DNA of 64,000 bases from Neisseria zalophi (GTDB lineage: Bacteria > Pseudomonadota > Gammaproteobacteria > Burkholderiales > Neisseriaceae), in NCBI RefSeq assembly GCF_008807015.1, contig NZ_CP031700.1:1116001-1180000 (forward strand), written 5' to 3'. Under the pieces are notes generated by a model, which worked only from the letters and a program-made list of their open reading frames with translations, was not told the DNA's origin and searched no databases. This document shows positions 1-8,655 of the stretch, in pieces. Position 1 is the stretch's first letter. Each line of letters begins with the position of its first letter. The position numbers were made by a program, and so were the translations under genes.

Positions 1-581
1 GGGCGGCTAACCGTCTAACTTTGGGCAAACTTTCCGGCCGCAATGCCTTTAAAACCAAACTGGCCGATCTCGGCATTGATTTAGGCAGCGAAGAAGCGCT
101 GAATGCCGCTTTTGCTCGCTTTAAAGAGTTAGCAGACAAAAAGCGTGAAATTTTCGATGAAGATCTGCATGCTTTGGTATCGGATGAAATGGTTCATTTG
201 TCGCACGACCATTACAAATTTGTTTCCCAAAAAATTACCACCGAAACCGGCGAACAGCCGGCTGCCGAAGTGGTGTTTACCGCCAACGGTTCGGAACATC
301 GGGCTATTGCAACCGGTTCCGGCCCTGTTGATGCTATTTTCAAAGCAATTGAAAGCGTGGCGAAAAGCGGTGCGGTTTTGCAGCTTTATTCGGTGAATGC
401 GGTTACGGAAGGAACCGAAAGCCAAGGTGAAACTTCAGTACGCTTGGCACGCGGCAGCCGTATTGTAAACGGGCAGGGGGCGGATACCGATGTATTGGCC
501 GCAACCGCTAAGGCTTATTTGTCGGCTTTGAGTAAATTGGAGTTTGGCGGTGAAAGAATGAAAGCCCAAGGCGATATATAA
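1..581 (+). CDS. leuA: 2-isopropylmalate synthase, C-terminal part (runs off left edge)
   Basis: First committed enzyme of leucine synthesis (2-ketoisovalerate + acetyl-CoA to 2-isopropylmalate). Only the last ~190 residues are in the window; the frame is open from base 3 (reads [16 protein letters not shown]), so the apparent TTG start at 21 is internal. This piece contains the end of the linker (GKLSGRNAF) and the C-terminal LeuA regulatory domain that binds leucine for feedback inhibition. It stops at TAA 579-581 and is followed by an inverted DUS terminator. leuB begins at the other edge of the window, so leuA and leuB are about 63 kb apart here and not in one operon. Confidence 0.93.
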   Translation, partial: AANRLTLGKLSGRNAFKTKLADLGIDLGSEEALNAAFARFKELADKKREIFDEDLHALVSDEMVHLSHDHYKFVSQKITTETGEQPAAEVVFTANGSEHRAIATGSGPVDAIFKAIESVAKSGAVLQLYSVNAVTEGTESQGETSVRLARGSRIVNGQGADTDVLAATAKAYLSALSKLEFGGERMKAQGDI

Positions 582-620
582 TTGCGATTAATTTCACTGT
601 AATAGCGGTTTATGTTGGCA

Positions 621-651
621 CAGGCCGTCTGAAAATTGTTCAGACGGCCTG
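621..651 (+). terminator. Inverted DUS pair, leuA terminator
   Basis: AGGCCGTCTGAA and its reverse complement are separated by a few bases, giving a GC-rich hairpin 40 nt after the leuA stop. Such inverted uptake-sequence pairs commonly act as terminators in Neisseria. Confidence 0.75.
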
Positions 652-723
652 AATATCTTGATTGGCAAAATAGACACTTCAGGCCGCTATCGGTAAAATC
701 CATGCCATCTGAAAAGGGAAAGC

Positions 724-1476
724 ATGAATATTCTGATTTGTAACGACGATGGTTATCTGGCACCCGGCATTGCCGTGTTGGCGCGGGTGGCCGGTGAATT
801 TGCCAATGTGCGGGTTGTCGCCCCCGAGCGCGACCGTAGCGGCGTCAGCAATTCGCTGACCTTAGACCGCCCGCTGCAATTGAAAGAAGCCGACAACGGT
901 TTTTACTATGTAAACGGTACGCCCACAGACTGTATTCATCTGGCTTTGCATGCTTTACCTGATTTTAAACCCGATTTAGTGCTTTCAGGGATTAACAACG
1001 GCGCCAATATGGGCGATGATACGCTCTATTCGGGTACGGTTGCGGCCGCAACGGAAGCCTATCTGCTCGGTATTCCCGCCATTGCGTTTTCGCTCAACGA
1101 TTTTAGCGGGCGTTATTGGGAAACGGCCGAAAAAGCAGCGTGGATGCTGTTGGCGCATCTGTTGAAAAATCCTCCGAATCATCCTGTTTTGTGGAATATC
1201 AATATTCCTGCCGTTGCCCCTGAAGATATTCAGGGCTGCCGGATTACCCGTTTGGGTCGCCGCCATCATGTTCAAAGTATCGTGCCCGCCCGTAATCCGC
1301 GTGGCGAGTCGGTATATTGGATAGGCCCGGTCGGCGATATTTCCGACCGTGAAGGCGGTACCGATTTTGCCGAAAGCGAAGCGGGGTATATTACGGTAAC
1401 ACCGTTGCAGATTGATTTGACCGATTATGGCAATATGGCTCATGTGGCCGGATTTTGGCAGGAGGTCGCGCCGTAA
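724..1476 (+). CDS. surE: 5'/3'-nucleotidase SurE
   Basis: Metal-dependent nucleotidase that dephosphorylates nucleoside monophosphates; a stationary-phase survival protein in enterics. 250 residues, the normal family length. The N-terminal NDDG motif (residues 7-10) gives the two metal-binding aspartates, followed by the SGVSNSLT and [10 protein letters not shown] motifs of the active site. The ATG at 724 is preceded by a GGGAAAG ribosome binding site. The stop codon overlaps the pcm start in TAATG, so the two are translationally coupled. The order surE-pcm-nlpD is the same as in gamma-proteobacteria. Confidence 0.95.
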   Translation: MNILICNDDGYLAPGIAVLARVAGEFANVRVVAPERDRSGVSNSLTLDRPLQLKEADNGFYYVNGTPTDCIHLALHALPDFKPDLVLSGINNGANMGDDTLYSGTVAAATEAYLLGIPAIAFSLNDFSGRYWETAEKAAWMLLAHLLKNPPNHPVLWNINIPAVAPEDIQGCRITRLGRRHHVQSIVPARNPRGESVYWIGPVGDISDREGGTDFAESEAGYITVTPLQIDLTDYGNMAHVAGFWQEVAP

Positions 1477-2135
1477 TGCATGGGAATTGGACAGGCTTTG
1501 AAAACCGCCGCCGCCGTATGATTGAGCGCTTGGCACGGATGGGTATCGGAGATTATGTTTTACAGGCGATGAGCCGTGTGCCGCGCCATCTTTTTGTCGA
1601 AGAAGCGCTCCAATCCCGTGCCTATGATGAAATGTCGCTGCCGCTCGGATTGGGGCAGACCATATCCCAACCCTATACCGTTGCGAAAATGACGGAACTA
1701 TTATTGGGTAATGCCCCACAAAATATGCGGCGGGTACTGGAAATCGGTACGGGTTGCGGTTATCAGACCGCTGTTTTGTTGGCACTCGAATTGCCGGAAA
1801 TTTATTCGGTAGAACGTTTGCGCCCGCTGCACGAACGTGCCAAACACCATCTGCGCTCGGCAGGCTTATTGGCCAAAGCGCGCACAGTATGCGGCGACGG
1901 CTATTTGGGTTTGCCGGAAGTGGCACCTTTCGATGGCATTTTGGTAACGGCGGCGCCGGCAGAAATACCGATTGCACTCTTGCAACAGCTCGCTATCGGC
2001 GGCAGAATGGTGTTGCCGCTGGATGAAGGCGGCATACAATATTTGTGGTTGATTGAAAAAACACCACAGGGGTATCGCGAAACCTGCGTACAGGAAGCCA
2101 ACTTCGTACCGTTGGTCAGCGGTATGGATACTTAA
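1476..2135 (+). CDS. pcm: Protein-L-isoaspartate O-methyltransferase
   Basis: Repairs spontaneously isomerised aspartate in aged proteins by SAM-dependent methylation. I place the start at ATG 1476, inside the TAATG overlap with surE, because a perfect AGGAGG lies at 1460-1465. The longer reading from 1455 lies inside surE. The 219-residue product has the GQTISQPYTVA substrate loop (residues 60-70) and the SAM-binding EIGTGCG motif (89-95). Both are diagnostic of the Pcm family. It is the second gene of surE-pcm and is followed 82 bp later by nlpD. Confidence 0.93.
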   Translation: MHGNWTGFENRRRRMIERLARMGIGDYVLQAMSRVPRHLFVEEALQSRAYDEMSLPLGLGQTISQPYTVAKMTELLLGNAPQNMRRVLEIGTGCGYQTAVLLALELPEIYSVERLRPLHERAKHHLRSAGLLAKARTVCGDGYLGLPEVAPFDGILVTAAPAEIPIALLQQLAIGGRMVLPLDEGGIQYLWLIEKTPQGYRETCVQEANFVPLVSGMDT

Positions 2136-2217
2136 ATTCCTAAAGACTTGAGAATGCGATATATTTTGATTATGATATATCGCGATTGAAACTTCAAACC
2201 AAACAGAAGGTAATAAT

Positions 2218-3129
2218 ATGTTGAAAAACACCGCATTCCGCACCAGCTCGGCTGCACTTGTTTTCATGCTGGGCGCATGCTCATGGTTACAGCAGCCTGC
2301 CGCACCCGTTGTGGCGGGAACCGCCGGTTCGTCTGCTCCGACAACCGCGCCGACAAGCCAAACCAATCCTTACGGTGCTGCACCTTACGAACCGAATGCG
2401 GCCGGTAACGCCGCTTCATCAAACGTTTACACCCCGCCCGCCTCTGCTTCAACCTCTTCTTCGGGCGGTGCTTATATTCCGTCTAATGCACCGGTGGATA
2501 TCAATGCGGAAACCCATACGGTTGTGCGCGGTGATACGGTTTACAATATTGCCAAACGCTACAATATCCAACAAGACGATCTGCGCCAATGGAATAATTT
2601 AGCCGATAACACCATCGGTGTCGGTCAAGTTCTGCGTGTGAAGCCGACGGGCTATACCGCTCCGGCAGCGACGGCATCTAATAATACGTCTGCGCCCACT
2701 CCGGCTCCGACAGCCAGCGGCCCCGCTACTACGCCGACCGTATCCACCGGCAGCGTGCGTACCGTTTCAGGGATTGCTTGGCAGCGTCCGACTGCGGGTA
2801 ATATTATTTCTTCGTTCGGCGGTAGCAATAAAGGCGTAGATATCGGCGGTACTGCCGGTCAGGCTGTGGTTGCAGCGGCGAACGGTAAAGTAGTTTATGC
2901 CGGATCAGGCTTACGCGGCTATGGTAACTTAGTGATTGTTCAGCATAACGACACGTTCCTGACTGCTTACGGACACAACCAAAATATATTGGTGAAACAA
3001 GGTCAAACCGTTAAACGCGGCCAAACCATTGCCCGTATGGGTAGTAGTGATGCCGACCGCACTAAATTGCATTTCGAAGTGCGTGAAAAAGGTAAACCGG
3101 TTAATCCGACCCGATTTGTTGCATTCTAA
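2218..3129 (+). CDS. nlpD: NlpD-type lipoprotein, LysM + degenerate M23 (LytM) domain
   Basis: Outer-membrane lipoprotein predicted to activate the septal amidase. Signal peptide with lipobox LGAC (Cys21), then a Pro/Thr/Ala/Ser-rich linker, a LysM peptidoglycan-binding domain (about residues 99-142), a second low-complexity linker and a LytM/M23 domain (about 190-300). The first metal histidine expected in an active M23 peptidase is absent: the region reads SNKGVDIGG, as in E. coli NlpD, which regulates AmiC and does not cut the wall itself. An amiC gene lies 11 kb downstream on the other strand. In E. coli rpoS follows nlpD; here it does not. Confidence 0.9.
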   Translation: MLKNTAFRTSSAALVFMLGACSWLQQPAAPVVAGTAGSSAPTTAPTSQTNPYGAAPYEPNAAGNAASSNVYTPPASASTSSSGGAYIPSNAPVDINAETHTVVRGDTVYNIAKRYNIQQDDLRQWNNLADNTIGVGQVLRVKPTGYTAPAATASNNTSAPTPAPTASGPATTPTVSTGSVRTVSGIAWQRPTAGNIISSFGGSNKGVDIGGTAGQAVVAAANGKVVYAGSGLRGYGNLVIVQHNDTFLTAYGHNQNILVKQGQTVKRGQTIARMGSSDADRTKLHFEVREKGKPVNPTRFVAF

Positions 3130-3450
3130 TAACTATTCGGTTATTTAAATGTAAATCAGGCCGTCTGAATATTTTTTCAGGCGGCCTGATTTATAGCTAC
3201 CAATCAGAATAAGTAATATAAAACTCAACAGTAGTTTTTTTGTATTGGTAGATATGGATTTGTATATAGTGTATGTTCTATTCAGGCAGTTTCAGACGGC
3301 CTGCAATACAATATAATAAAAAATCGTACACTTACTTTTTAACGTTGTGGATGAGTATAGAACCGTTGCCAATCATGATTGTTTGGATTGTTCATGAAGT
3401 GTTTGCGGAAAAGATAAGAAAAACATAAGAAGGTTGTTTTCGGGGCGGAT
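3130..3450. other. Intergenic gap with an imperfect DUS hairpin
   Basis: Holds an inverted DUS pair at 3153-3192 extended by flanking AAATC/GATTT (right arm carries one change, TTCAGGCGGCCT), which probably ends nlpD transcription, and a lone DUS at 3291-3302. The rest is AT-rich and presumably holds the promoter for the downstream transporter; I see no gene. Confidence 0.7.
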
Positions 3451-5229
3451 ATGAATAAAAACATGATAAAACCCATTCTGATGATCGGTATCGCCGCTGT
3501 ATTGGGATATAGTTTCTGGTATAGCGGATCATGGTTGAAGCTGTGTTACGGTTTGGCATTATTTCTATTCGGTATGCAATGTATCGAAGAAGGTTTGCGT
3601 AATGCTGCCGGCGGTACGCTGGAACGGATGATGGCCAAAAGCACATCAACTCCTGCAAAAGGGTTGTTTTTCGGCTTGGGGGCAACGTTTATTTTGCAAT
3701 CCAGTACGCTGGTGTCATTGTTAACCATTGCTTTTTTAAGTACCGGACTGATTACCCTTGCCGGTGGTATTGCGGTTATTTTAGGTACCAATCTGGGTGC
3801 AACCAGCGGTATTTGGTTGTTGGCTCTGGCCGGGCAGAGTATCAGCCTGAGCCCGATTGCCGTGCCTATGCTGGTGTTTGGCATTTTGGTGGGCTTTACC
3901 GGCAGTAAAACCAAAGCAATTGGTAGGGTTTTGGTTGGTATTGCTTTGATTTTTATCGGTATCGATGCAATTAAAGACGGTTTTCAAGCTTTGGGCGGGC
4001 AGTTTGATTTTACATCCGTTCATGCGGGTGGGGTCACCGAAATAGCGATTTTCGCTATTATCGGTTTATTACTGACAATTGTTTTGCAATCTTCTCATGC
4101 TACATTGATTTTAACCTTGGCGGCATTGTCCGCCGGACAGATTACCGTGCTACAAGGCTTTGCTATTGCGGTTGGCTCGAATGTGGGCAGTAGTATATCG
4201 ACTGCTTTTGTGGGCATGTTGGGGAGTGACCGAGGTGGTAAGCGTTTGGCATTGGCGCATTTATTGTTTAATGTGGTGACTGCGGCACTGTCTTTTTTAT
4301 TTTGGCTACCGCTTACCAAGTTGGTAACATGGCTGGCATCGGTGACCGGTATGGGTAGTTTGTTGCAGTTGGCATTATTCCATACATTATTCAACGGTTT
4401 GGGATTATTGGTATTCTGGCGGTTGCAAGATCGCCTTGCGGTTTCGTTATTGAAATGGCTGCCGGAAAAAGCTGAAGCAGGACAGTTGTTGCCCGAAGGC
4501 CATAAACCGGTACGGTCGCTTTACCTGAGTAATAATATGTTGCGTGCGGGTGATACGGCGCTGAGGGCGGTGTTTAAAGAAGTTGGTCACTTGAATGCAG
4601 TGAGTTTGGAAGTGATTTGCCACACTCTATTTATTCCTGTCGATGAACTGTATCAAACTCAAGAAGATGATAAAGAGCTGCCGCCGCCGGCATTACCTTT
4701 GCAATTGGATGCCCAAGCCTATTATGAAAGTCAGCTAAAGCCGCTATACAGTGATATCCTAGATTTCACGAGTAAAATCGATATTGATGGCGAAGTACTA
4801 CAGAAAAAATTGGCTACTGCCCACATGGCGGCTTTTCAAATGATTGAGATTGTGAAAGAAAGCAAACACCTGCAAAAAAATATGCAGCTTTATTTGGCAA
4901 AACCGGATTCTCCCATGTTTCAAGATTATATGCGTTTGCGCCGCCATCTTTTTAAAACCTTGTTGTTGTTCCGTAAAATGACCGTATCGGGTTTGACGGA
5001 AGAGGAAAGAAACCAACAAAGCGAAGCGTTTGCCAATCATGTTGATTCATTAGAAACTTTTCGTGGGCGTGCATTGGTGAAGTTGCGTAGTAAACAAATC
5101 AGCGGATGGGAGGCTTCTTCGCTGATGAATGATATTAATTATGCCCGTCGGATTGGTTGGGGTTTGCAGGAAATTGTCCATACGGAAGGCTTGGAGTTTT
5201 CAGTAGAACAACAGCCCGAAGCAGCCTAA
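3451..5229 (+). CDS. Na+/phosphate cotransporter family protein with PhoU-like tail
   Basis: Inner-membrane protein of the NptA / Na-Pi cotransporter family (PF02690). The N-terminal ~330 residues form several membrane segments arranged as two inverted repeats. Each carries the paired signature of the family: QSSTL with GTNLGAT in the first half, QSSHATL with GSNVGSS in the second. The C-terminal ~220 residues are soluble and helical, in the place where relatives carry a PhoU-like domain. The length, 592 residues, is normal. Substrate specificity (phosphate versus another anion) cannot be read from sequence. It stands alone, with a DUS terminator behind it. Confidence 0.85.
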   Translation: MNKNMIKPILMIGIAAVLGYSFWYSGSWLKLCYGLALFLFGMQCIEEGLRNAAGGTLERMMAKSTSTPAKGLFFGLGATFILQSSTLVSLLTIAFLSTGLITLAGGIAVILGTNLGATSGIWLLALAGQSISLSPIAVPMLVFGILVGFTGSKTKAIGRVLVGIALIFIGIDAIKDGFQALGGQFDFTSVHAGGVTEIAIFAIIGLLLTIVLQSSHATLILTLAALSAGQITVLQGFAIAVGSNVGSSISTAFVGMLGSDRGGKRLALAHLLFNVVTAALSFLFWLPLTKLVTWLASVTGMGSLLQLALFHTLFNGLGLLVFWRLQDRLAVSLLKWLPEKAEAGQLLPEGHKPVRSLYLSNNMLRAGDTALRAVFKEVGHLNAVSLEVICHTLFIPVDELYQTQEDDKELPPPALPLQLDAQAYYESQLKPLYSDILDFTSKIDIDGEVLQKKLATAHMAAFQMIEIVKESKHLQKNMQLYLAKPDSPMFQDYMRLRRHLFKTLLLFRKMTVSGLTEEERNQQSEAFANHVDSLETFRGRALVKLRSKQISGWEASSLMNDINYARRIGWGLQEIVHTEGLEFSVEQQPEAA

Positions 5230-5249
5230 AAAGAATAGGGCGGATGCAG

Positions 5250-5279
5250 AGGCCGTCTGAAAAGTGTTTCAGACGGCCT
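5250..5279 (+). terminator. Inverted DUS pair after Na/Pi transporter
   Basis: Two perfect, oppositely oriented 12-base DUS copies with a 6-nt loop, followed by a T-rich run (TTTCTT). Confidence 0.8.
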
Positions 5280-5303
5280 TTCTTATGAGTATGTTTTAAC
5301 GAT

Positions 5304-6659
5304 ATGAAAAATAAAATGAATAAAGGCACGTCATCGGAATACCTGCCGGACGATATTCGTCGGAATTGGCCGGATTGGGTTGCGGGTGCACGGATTGAGA
5401 TAGGGTTGAGCGGCGGCTTGGATTCGGTGGTTTTGCTGCACCTGCTGGCTGCTTTGCGGGGAGAGTTTGATTTTACTTTGCAAGCAGTGCATGTGCATCA
5501 CGGTTTAAATGAAAAAGCAGATGAATGGGTGTTTTTTTGTACGGCGTTATGCAGCCGTTTGTCGGTGCCGTTGCGGGTAGAATATGTGGATATTGATCGG
5601 CAGAGTCAATTGGGTATTGAGGCAGCTGCCCGTAAAGCGCGTTATCGGATATTTTCAGACGGCCTTTGCGATATCGTAGCCTTAGCACATCATCAGGATG
5701 ATCAGGTGGAAACATTTATGTTGGCTGCGTTGCGTGGTGGCGGTTTGAGGGCATTGGCTGCTATGCCTGAAACACGGCCGTTAACACCTAAAATCACCAT
5801 TTGGCGGCCTTTGCTGCATTATTCGCGCGAACAGTTGGAAGGTTATGCCAATAAGCACGGATTGGATTATATGGAAGATTCAAGCAATCAAGATTCCGCA
5901 TTTTTACGCAATTGGTTGCGTCATCAAGGATTGCCGGTATGGCGGAAACGTTTGCCGCATCTGGATAAACATATTATCGGTAGTGTGCGGGCGTTGCAGG
6001 ATGAGCTGGCTTTATTAGACGAAGTTGTACAGCAAGATTTTGAGATGATTTGTGAAGGTGGTTTTTTTGACCTGACACGTTGGAAGCACTTGAGTGTACC
6101 GCGGCGGCGGCAGCAACTTTTGCATTATAGTAAACTAAATGGCTTGGGTGTGCCGACGCCGGCAGGATTGGCCGATTTTACTAGAGTGTTGGAAACCAAG
6201 CGATCGGTATCGGCAGAATGGCCGTTGCCGAAGGGTAAAATTTATGCTTATCGAGACCGTTTGTTTGCATTGGAAAATGGTTGGGATAAAGCTTGTTTGT
6301 GGTTGGATAAAAGCGAAAACCAAAGTGGTCAACTGAAAAATCTTTTAAAAAAAAATAATTTTACCCTTGAGCGGTATTCGTTAGGTATAAGTGAAGAAGT
6401 GTTAAATAATGAGTGTATTATTCGAGCGGTAAGTACCGAAGATGTTATTGAAACGGCCGTTGGTCATAAAAATGTTTGGAAAGTTTTACAAGAACACAAG
6501 GTTCCGACTTTTATGAGAAAACATTGGCCGGTGGTTATCAACACCCAAAACCAGTGTATAGCTATTGCCAATATTATGGTAAGCGTTCATTATGCCAGTT
6601 TAAATGGATTTATTCCGTATTTTGATAAATTTAATCGGTTTGTTTTGGAACCAAAGTAA
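5304..6659 (+). CDS. tilS: tRNA(Ile)-lysidine synthase
   Basis: Converts C34 of tRNA-Ile(CAU) to lysidine, changing codon reading from AUG to AUA; normally essential. The ATP-pyrophosphatase PP-loop SGGLDS is at residues 36-41, followed by the VHVHHGLN motif and LAHHQDDQVETF, all typical of TilS. The C-terminal ~200 residues match the substrate-binding domains in position and length (451 residues in total). A DUS lies inside the gene near 5658. Start is the ATG at 5304; an in-frame ATG at 5316 is possible. Confidence 0.93.
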   Translation: MKNKMNKGTSSEYLPDDIRRNWPDWVAGARIEIGLSGGLDSVVLLHLLAALRGEFDFTLQAVHVHHGLNEKADEWVFFCTALCSRLSVPLRVEYVDIDRQSQLGIEAAARKARYRIFSDGLCDIVALAHHQDDQVETFMLAALRGGGLRALAAMPETRPLTPKITIWRPLLHYSREQLEGYANKHGLDYMEDSSNQDSAFLRNWLRHQGLPVWRKRLPHLDKHIIGSVRALQDELALLDEVVQQDFEMICEGGFFDLTRWKHLSVPRRRQQLLHYSKLNGLGVPTPAGLADFTRVLETKRSVSAEWPLPKGKIYAYRDRLFALENGWDKACLWLDKSENQSGQLKNLLKKNNFTLERYSLGISEEVLNNECIIRAVSTEDVIETAVGHKNVWKVLQEHKVPTFMRKHWPVVINTQNQCIAIANIMVSVHYASLNGFIPYFDKFNRFVLEPK

Positions 6660-6739
6660 GGGTGAAGTGTCAGACTACTATCTGCACGCTTTACCTTTTC
6701 TGTGTTTGTAATCTGGTTAATGAGAAATAAAGGTTGATT

Positions 6740-7339
6740 ATGAATGATCGTAAGATCGATCAGGCACTGGTAGAGCGGGCGCAAAAAGGTGAACACAGAG
6801 CATTCGAACTCTTGGTATCCAAGTATCAGCGCCGTTTGATTAGGCTGCTGTCCCGGTTTATTAAAGATGAGCATGAAGTTAATGATGTCGCACAAGAAGC
6901 TTTGATAAAAGCCTATCGCGCATTACCAAACTTTCGAGGAGAAAGTGCATTTTATACTTGGCTTTATCGAATCGGTATTAATACTGCGAAGAATTTTTTA
7001 GCAACATCCGGCAAACGGCCTTTTGTAAGTGCAGATGTTGCCAATGATGAAGGGGATATTCTCGATTTAGCAGATCAGCTTGCGGATGATCATACGCCGG
7101 AAGCAGAAATGATGAATCGGGAAATACTAGAAACGGTGGAGGCTGCTATAGCCAAACTACCGGAAGACTTACGGAAAGCCATTTCTCTTAGGGAAATAGA
7201 AGGCTTGTCTTACGAGGAAATTGCTCAGATTATGGACTGTCCTATCGGTACCGTACGCTCGCGAATTTTTAGAGCACGCGAGGTAATCGCCAAAGATTTA
7301 CGGCCGTTGTTGGATACGTCTGAAAACCAAAGGTGGTAA
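6740..7339 (+). CDS. rpoE: RNA polymerase sigma factor RpoE (ECF type)
   Basis: Envelope-stress sigma factor. The ATG at 6740 is chosen because AAAGG lies 6 nt upstream; a TTG at 6734 would place the start in the binding site. In 199 residues: sigma region 2 with the polymerase-binding and -10 recognition helices (DVAQEALIKAYRAL, TWLYRIGINTAKN), and region 4 with a helix-turn-helix (LSYEEIAQIMDCPIGTVRSR). It is followed 4 bp later by its anti-sigma factor gene, so the two are one operon. rseB and a mucD-type protease gene, which often follow in other proteobacteria, are absent here. Confidence 0.92.
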   Translation: MNDRKIDQALVERAQKGEHRAFELLVSKYQRRLIRLLSRFIKDEHEVNDVAQEALIKAYRALPNFRGESAFYTWLYRIGINTAKNFLATSGKRPFVSADVANDEGDILDLADQLADDHTPEAEMMNREILETVEAAIAKLPEDLRKAISLREIEGLSYEEIAQIMDCPIGTVRSRIFRAREVIAKDLRPLLDTSENQRW

Positions 7340-7343
7340 TAAA

Positions 7344-7949
7344 ATGAACCAAAACAAAGACTTTGAATTTGTCTCTGCCGCCATGGACGATGATGATTTA
7401 TCAGACGAAATGCTTGATAAATTGTTGTCCGACAGTGAAGCACAGAAAAAATGGCATGAATATCATGTTATCCGAGACTATATGCGATATGCGAAATCAG
7501 TTTCTGATGCCGGTGTGAACACAAACGACATGGCAACTGAAAAAAATATAGTGGTTAACGATATTGATAATGACAAATCACAACACATACACAAACCTGA
7601 AATCATCGAAAATAAAGCAGCTGCAAATCAGGCATTTTACGGATTTGCTGTTGCAGCCAGTGTTTTGGCAGTAGCTGTCGGATTGTGGCAATTCTGGCCG
7701 CATAGCCATACTGGTGGGGCCTCGTCAGTTGTACAAAAAAATATGCCTGCAGATAATGTCGAGGAGGGTATTGTGCCTGTGGGTAGCCAAACCGACTCGG
7801 TTCAAACAGATCCGGTGGCTAATGCTGAAGCGCAAGGTGCAGTTGTTCCAAATGCGGCACGTGAAAATCAAACCAATACTATAGAGAAACATTCTGCTGT
7901 CAGAGTGGAAAAAATACTTGGGCAGAATGCATCAGATAATGTTCAGTAG
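7344..7949 (+). CDS. rseA: RseA/MucA-type anti-sigma-E factor
   Basis: Single-pass inner-membrane anti-sigma factor that holds RpoE inactive until it is cleaved under envelope stress. The cytoplasmic N-terminus (residues 1-50; SAAMDDDDLSDEMLDKLL, WHEYHVIRDYMR) matches the RseA N-terminal sigma-binding domain. One membrane helix is at about 98-117, and the C-terminus is a low-complexity periplasmic tail. 201 residues. The start is 4 nt after the rpoE stop. A strong hairpin derived from an IS5-type end follows about 100 nt downstream. Confidence 0.85.
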   Translation: MNQNKDFEFVSAAMDDDDLSDEMLDKLLSDSEAQKKWHEYHVIRDYMRYAKSVSDAGVNTNDMATEKNIVVNDIDNDKSQHIHKPEIIENKAAANQAFYGFAVAASVLAVAVGLWQFWPHSHTGGASSVVQKNMPADNVEEGIVPVGSQTDSVQTDPVANAEAQGAVVPNAARENQTNTIEKHSAVRVEKILGQNASDNVQ

Positions 7950-8038
7950 TCTGTTATAGATAGCAGTTGTTTGCTTTGATAGTTGAATAAGCATCAATAG
8001 TAAACAAATAAATTGGTTTGGTAACTAAATAATTGGCA

Positions 8039-8101
8039 GAACCCTTTGTAAAAAATCCCTTAAATTCTTTATTTAAGATATTTAAGGGATTTTTTTATGC
8101 C
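8039..8101 (+). mobile_element. IS5-family 5'-end remnant, now a terminator hairpin
   Basis: Reads GAACCCTTTGTAAAA at 8039-8053 (12/15 match to the end of the intact IS at 28257), then a hairpin at 8050-8096 with a near-perfect ~16-bp stem (AAAAAATCCCTTAAAT / ATTTAAGGGATTTTTT) ending in a T run, then ATG where the transposase would start. Everything beyond the start codon is lost. Lying about 100 nt after rseA, it should work as an intrinsic terminator for rpoE-rseA. Confidence 0.75.
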
Positions 8102-8655
8102 TATTTTTTAGTAAACAGTACAGCTATTTAAAATATCCATCATTTTCTCTTATTTATTAAAATGGAAGTGGATTGTTGATTGGCTTATTGATTAGAGTGA
8201 GTGTCTAATAAAAGTTTTAATTATTAAACACCTTCCTTGTTTATTGGGAATTACCCGTTGTTTATTGAAATCATCAAAATTCTTACATACTTTCAAAAAA
8301 ATTTTCATTAACTTATTTATATTAAACTAGCGTTGAATATAAATTTATCTAGCCAATAAATTATTCAAAATATATAGATGGTATCCAAAATTATAGAGTG
8401 CCGATGTAATGTAAAGAAATAATTAAAATAATCATTTGGTTGAAAAAATATTTTTTATGGTAGTCATTGACTACTTTTTTTATCTTTCTTAAAATGATAA
8501 AGATTTTCATTTTTATTTAAGTTTTATTATGATAATAATAATTCAAATAATAACAATGATAATCATAATTATTAAATTAATTTTCTATTGATTTTTTATT
8601 CTATATGTTGTTGTCAATGTATTTTTTACCCCTTACACATCAGGAGCTTATCTCT
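8102..8655 (+). promoter_or_regulatory. AT-rich regulatory region of TonB receptor 1, Fur-like boxes
   Basis: No gene. Two iron-box candidates are visible. ATGATAAAGATTTTCAT at 8494-8510 recurs exactly upstream of receptor 2. At 8552-8570, AACAATGATAATCATAATT-like sequence matches the 19-bp Fur consensus at 15 of 19 positions. The ribosome binding site AGGAG at 8642-8646 sits 9 nt before the ATG at 8656. Regulation by Fur (repression when iron is plentiful) is inferred from these boxes and from the gene's function. Confidence 0.6.

Noticed and set aside
985..1977. 330-codon minus-strand frame opposite surE and pcm
   Set aside because: It is a shadow of two well-supported genes, has no ribosome binding site and no recognisable domain.
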